The notes below the pieces were generated by a model. The model saw nothing but the letters and a program-made list of their open reading frames with translations. It ran no database searches and had not been told where the DNA came from. From Caryophanales bacterium (GTDB lineage: Bacteria; Bacillota_I; Bacilli_A; RF39; UBA660), in assembly GCA_016282415.1 (NCBI GenBank), contig JAEEKO010000069.1, positions 1 to 7,679 on the forward strand: a DNA stretch of 7,679 nucleotides. The letters run 5' to 3'. The position numbers and the translations under genes are program-made. This document shows positions 5,039 through 7,679 of this stretch, in pieces; the first letter of the stretch is position 1, and every line of letters begins with the position of its first letter.

Positions 5039-5764
5039 ATGAATAGCGAAATTGAGGTTAGTGTTGCTCGAGTTAAGCGACGCAAGAAAATATTAAAAAT
5101 TACCAGATTAGTTTTATTATTTCTATTATTATTTGTAATAATTGCATATGTTGTAATGAACTTTATTTATAATAATGGAAACTTTAGTATTACCTTGGAT
5201 AAGAACTTATACTTTGAACGAGGCATAATAATTTACGATGACCCTGACTATAAAGTTTTTAGAACCGAATTATTTGCAAAGCCGGTTGAATATTTTGATA
5301 ACATATCTAATAAATGGTTACCAAATGATTTAGACGGTGATAAGAATGGCTCTCATAATGGTGAGAATTATTTAGCTTATACTTTCTTTGTTGAAAACAC
5401 TGGTACCGATACTTCTGATTATTGGTCAGAGATTATTATAGATGATGTCATTAAGAATGTTGATGAGGCTGTGCGTATTCGTGTTTACAAAAATGGTAAT
5501 TATATTACCTATGCTAAATTAGGAATTGATGGTAAAGCTGAAAAGGATACTATTCCTTTTGTTAGCGACGAAATAATCGCATTTGAACATCGAATTGATT
5601 TTAAACCTGGTGATATTGATAAGTACACAATTGTAATCTGGATTGAAGGTCATGATTTACAATGTACTGATAATATCCTAGGCGGCGAAATAAAAATGCA
5701 TATGGAATTCAATTCTGAATTTGTTGATATTGATCCGAAGAAATATGAAAAAGAATTAGATTAA
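5039..5764 (+). CDS. Type II membrane protein with beta-rich ectodomain (241 aa)
   Basis: Residues 1-19 are cytoplasmic and end in the basic patch RVKRRKK. Residues 20-43 form a single membrane helix, and 44-241 lie outside. The outer part reads as a beta-sandwich: FSITLDKNLYFERGIIIYDD, then YLAYTFFVENTGTDTSDYW, then KYTIVIWIEGHDLQCTD with a closing GGEIKMHMEF. The strand-loop style is like TasA/camelysin-type proteins, and so resembles the secreted protein on the other strand. DLDGDKNG (97-104) is a Ca-binding-type loop, comparable with DNDGDG in that protein. A single Cys (209) cannot form an internal disulfide. I cannot name the family or a function. It starts at 5039 for the reasons given at the promoter, and heads a three-gene operon with the next gene 16 nt downstream. 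Confidence 0.72.
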   Translation: MNSEIEVSVARVKRRKKILKITRLVLLFLLLFVIIAYVVMNFIYNNGNFSITLDKNLYFERGIIIYDDPDYKVFRTELFAKPVEYFDNISNKWLPNDLDGDKNGSHNGENYLAYTFFVENTGTDTSDYWSEIIIDDVIKNVDEAVRIRVYKNGNYITYAKLGIDGKAEKDTIPFVSDEIIAFEHRIDFKPGDIDKYTIVIWIEGHDLQCTDNILGGEIKMHMEFNSEFVDIDPKKYEKELD

Positions 5765-5780
5765 AAAGAGGGAATGAATT

Positions 5781-5915
5781 ATGGAGGATAAAAAGGATTT
5801 TGATATATCTAAATTAACATTAGAAGAATTAATTGAATTATATAATGAAATCATTTCATTCCTTAACTTTCTAGAAGAAAGCAAGATGGATGAAAGTGAG
5901 GCTGGCAATGAATAA
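5781..5915 (+). CDS. Small helical protein (44 aa), function unknown
   Basis: ATG 5781 to TAA 5913-5915, with AGAGGG (5767-5772) 8 nt upstream. The protein is acidic and mostly helical: FDISKLTLEELIELYNEIIS is followed by a second amphipathic part, FLNFLEESK, and an acidic tail. It contains no Cys, Trp or membrane helix. Size and amphipathic pattern recall a small partner subunit (the XseB subunit of exonuclease VII is superficially alike, but its motifs are absent). Its stop lies 8 nt inside the next gene, so the two are translationally coupled and the products probably act together. Short length keeps the confidence moderate, but the ribosome binding site and operon position support it. Confidence 0.68.
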   Translation: MEDKKDFDISKLTLEELIELYNEIISFLNFLEESKMDESEAGNE

Positions 5916-7515
5916 TTTTTTAGAATTTATTAAAAATGACATTGAAGCCAAAAAGAATGTTCTTCAATCAATGCCAACTAATAACAAAACTAATGTTAAA
6001 AAATATAATAATAAAATTGCATCAATTAATGATAAATATTTATATTATAAAGATAGTGTTTTAAAATATATTAATGCTAAAAGTGAATCATTTGAAATTG
6101 CAAGTTCGAAAAAGGATAATGAAAAGAAGAAAGAACAATTAAATGAATATAAAAGAATGTTAAAAATATTAAATCCTAATAACACTTATGTTGAAAAAAT
6201 GGGATTTGATAGTTTGTTATATGATATTCATAATTATTCAAGTTTTACTTTTGAAGAAATCAATAGCATTATTAGTAAGTTAGTTGATCTATTTAATCAA
6301 GCGCATATAAGATTATCATATGAAGATTTCACATACACTTGTTATGTTAATGAATATATGACAGAATTTTTAAAGAATAGTGCTGATACTAAAAACTTAT
6401 CTAGTGTTTTTGAAAGAATATATTGGAATAATCCTAATGTAATTGAACATATTGAATTAAACTTTCGAAAGTTAATTAAGAAATATGAAAAGAGTTTAGA
6501 ATGTTATATCAATGTTGAAAAGAAAAAAATTCTAAGCAAAAACAAATTTAATGATTATGATGAATTTATTAAAGAATTTAGAAAAATATATTTGGAATTA
6601 GCTGGTAGCAATAGTGAAGATATTTGTGACATTATTGAAATGGCTAAAGAAAATGAAATTGATATTAACAATTATTTACCAGATAGTAAATTTAGAATTA
6701 CTATGTACTCAACATTAACAATTAATGAAATTGATTATGGTGATGAAGCATCAGTTAAAAAATTGTTAGAAGTATTAAGTCGTTTAAGAACTAACTTAGT
6801 TGAATATAGTAACTATTTAAAATTTAAACCTTTATTTATTGCATTCAAAAATAAATTTGAAAAAACTAATACTGTTGAAAGTATTCAACAAGAGTTGAAA
6901 AAAATTGATACTCAAATTAACAACAAAGAATCAAAATTAGATGCATTAAATAAAAAAATATTTGGTAAAGGATTTAGTTTGTTTAGCAAGAAAGTTGCAC
7001 CAACTAAAAACATGAAAATTGAACAAGTTAATTTAGCAAATGAATTATATGGTTTATATTACAAAAAAGAAGAAATAGAAATGAATTTGAAAATTGTTAA
7101 AATGAAAAAAGATTCAAGTTTATTTGTTTCTGATATTGTTAAATTATTCTATAGTTATGATTCACTAAAAAGAGTTGAAATTGCATCAGCATTTAATTTA
7201 AATGATTATAGTGAAATAATTAATATGTGTAATGATTTTGACGAGTTTGCACTTAATCCAACCAATGTCATAATTAATGGTATTGATGTTTTCAAAAATG
7301 TTGATGTTAATAACATTATTTATAACAAATATCGTATGGAAAATATTAACTTAGAAGAAGCCGATTTGGATGAAGATAATATTACTGTTTTAATAAATAA
7401 AATTGATTTTATAAATCGTATTTATATAATTGAAAATAGCGAATCTTCAATTGAAAAAATATGGTTCATTGTTCAAAATGAAAAAATAAATGCAAAAGAA
7501 GCAAAGCCTGAATAA
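5908..7515 (+). CDS. Large coiled-coil protein of unknown function (535 aa)
   Basis: A Lys/Asn-rich, nearly all-helical protein with no signal peptide, membrane segment or recognised enzymatic motif (no Walker A, HTH or metal site). The clearest coiled coils are about 10-85 (NDIEAKKNVLQ and following heptads) and 322-355 (VESIQQELKKIDTQINNKES). In between is a helical middle (about 95-315), and the C-terminal third (405-535) is a mixed domain. A basic linker GKGFSLFSKKVAPTK (353-367) interrupts the coil. I chose ATG 5908 because GAGG (5898-5901) lies 6 nt upstream, whereas ATG 5890 has none. The start overlaps the preceding stop by 8 nt, which is typical of coupled subunits. A scaffold or tethering role, perhaps at the membrane with the type II protein of the operon, is inference only. 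Confidence 0.78.
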   Translation: MNNFLEFIKNDIEAKKNVLQSMPTNNKTNVKKYNNKIASINDKYLYYKDSVLKYINAKSESFEIASSKKDNEKKKEQLNEYKRMLKILNPNNTYVEKMGFDSLLYDIHNYSSFTFEEINSIISKLVDLFNQAHIRLSYEDFTYTCYVNEYMTEFLKNSADTKNLSSVFERIYWNNPNVIEHIELNFRKLIKKYEKSLECYINVEKKKILSKNKFNDYDEFIKEFRKIYLELAGSNSEDICDIIEMAKENEIDINNYLPDSKFRITMYSTLTINEIDYGDEASVKKLLEVLSRLRTNLVEYSNYLKFKPLFIAFKNKFEKTNTVESIQQELKKIDTQINNKESKLDALNKKIFGKGFSLFSKKVAPTKNMKIEQVNLANELYGLYYKKEEIEMNLKIVKMKKDSSLFVSDIVKLFYSYDSLKRVEIASAFNLNDYSEIINMCNDFDEFALNPTNVIINGIDVFKNVDVNNIIYNKYRMENINLEEADLDEDNITVLINKIDFINRIYIIENSESSIEKIWFIVQNEKINAKEAKPE

Positions 7516-7533
7516 AAACTTTTGCATTTTTTT
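7488..7533 (+). terminator. Terminator overlapping the 3' end of the coiled-coil gene
   Basis: AAATGCAAAAG (7488-7498) pairs exactly with CTTTTGCATTT (7519-7529), with a 20-nt loop that contains the stop codon and ends in a seven-T run (7527-7533). The left arm is coding DNA. A second, smaller hairpin TTGCAT / ATGCAA (7522-7527 with 7534-7539) shares the right arm, so the two structures exclude each other. Confidence 0.75.
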
Positions 7534-7557
7534 ATGCAACAAATTTCGACTTTTTAA

Positions 7558-7586
7558 TTGACAATTTTGTCGCTTTCATATAAAAT
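7558..7586 (+). promoter_or_regulatory. Sigma-A promoter of the gene at the right edge
   Basis: A perfect TTGACA (7558-7563) and TAAAAT (7581-7586, 5 of 6) are 17 bp apart. Transcription starts near 7593, leaving a leader of about 70 nt before ATG 7666. Confidence 0.8.
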
Positions 7587-7611
7587 TAGAATTGTATGAT
7601 AGTAGGGTAGT

Positions 7612-7646
7612 ATATGTAAGGTAATTACAATATATATTTTACATAT
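7612..7646 (+). promoter_or_regulatory. Inverted repeat in the leader of the last gene
   Basis: ATATGTAA (7612-7619) and TTACATAT (7639-7646) are exact inverted repeats with a 19-nt spacer. The stem would end 6 nt before the ribosome binding site AAAGGAAG (7653-7660). TGTAA at 7615 and TTACA at 7625 and 7639 repeat the pentamer of the 4883-4963 cluster, so the region may be a protein site rather than an RNA structure. Confidence 0.4.
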
Positions 7647-7665
7647 CAAGCGAAAGGAAGAGAGT

Positions 7666-7679
7666 ATGAATAGGAAAGA
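7666..7679 (+). CDS. Start of an unidentified protein (truncated by window edge)
   Basis: ATG 7666 follows AAAGGAAG (7653-7660) and the promoter at 7558. Only four complete codons, MNRK, are visible. The basic N-terminus would fit a signal peptide or membrane anchor, as in two neighbours, but too little is visible to say. Confidence 0.65.

Noticed and set aside
5781..5915. Exonuclease VII small subunit (xseB)
   Set aside because: Size and helicity fit, but the xseB motif pattern is missing and no xseA is nearby.
7593..7665. Known riboswitch in the leader of the last gene
   Set aside because: Only a simple inverted repeat is present, with no multi-helix core or conserved motif of a known riboswitch class.
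1..7679. Mycoplasma-type genetic code (TGA = Trp)
   Set aside because: All Trp codons seen in the genes are TGG, and no in-frame TGA is needed to extend any gene.

Overview
The window is about 70 % A+T. Every gene whose end is visible stops with TAA, and all Trp codons are TGG, so the standard bacterial code is in use. Promoters are sigma-A type (TTGACA-17-TATAAT), ribosome binding sites are AGGAGG-like, and intrinsic terminators are plentiful. Together with a SipW/TasA-type surface protein and an RsgI-like ectodomain, this suggests a low-GC Bacillota, probably an uncultured gut-type Bacilli lineage (RF39 / Erysipelotrichales-like). The taxonomic guess is inference.

Left part (1-1443): regulators and decaying DNA. 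The end of one gene is followed by a 50-codon ORF ending in a degenerate SEC-C zinc motif, then an XRE-type repressor gene with a perfect consensus promoter, then a second remnant of the SEC-C tail. A perfect 40-bp direct repeat (SEC-C tail plus terminator) flanks the repressor. The C-terminal LTDHN sequence is shared between the repressor and the fragment at the left edge, so this looks like an old tandem duplication. A small zinc-ribbon-like pseudogene with two in-frame stops follows.

Middle left (1444-2412): a two-gene unit encodes a PNPOx/FMN split-barrel-like protein and a protein with Cys, His and Asp in an order that suggests a transglutaminase/papain-type fold. It is closed by a terminator.

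Centre (2451-4157): a second unit encodes a membrane-anchored protein with an RsgI-type middle domain and a 20-cysteine ectodomain, followed by an 82-residue protein with an Sm-like look. A bidirectional terminator separates it from a convergent gene for a secreted SipW-cognate/TasA-like protein on the minus strand.

Right part (4848-7679): a divergent control region with two good promoters and seven TGTAA/TTACA pentamers separates the secreted-protein gene from a three-gene plus-strand operon. That operon encodes a type II membrane protein with a beta-rich ectodomain, a 44-residue helical protein and a 535-residue coiled-coil protein, the last two overlapping by 8 nt. A terminator overlaps the last codons, and the window closes with a promoter, a structured leader and the first codons of another gene.

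The centre and right look like cell-envelope functions: three predicted exported or membrane-anchored proteins around one divergent control region. The left looks like an old, partly eroded mobile or duplicated segment. No CRISPR array, tRNA, rRNA or insertion sequence was seen.
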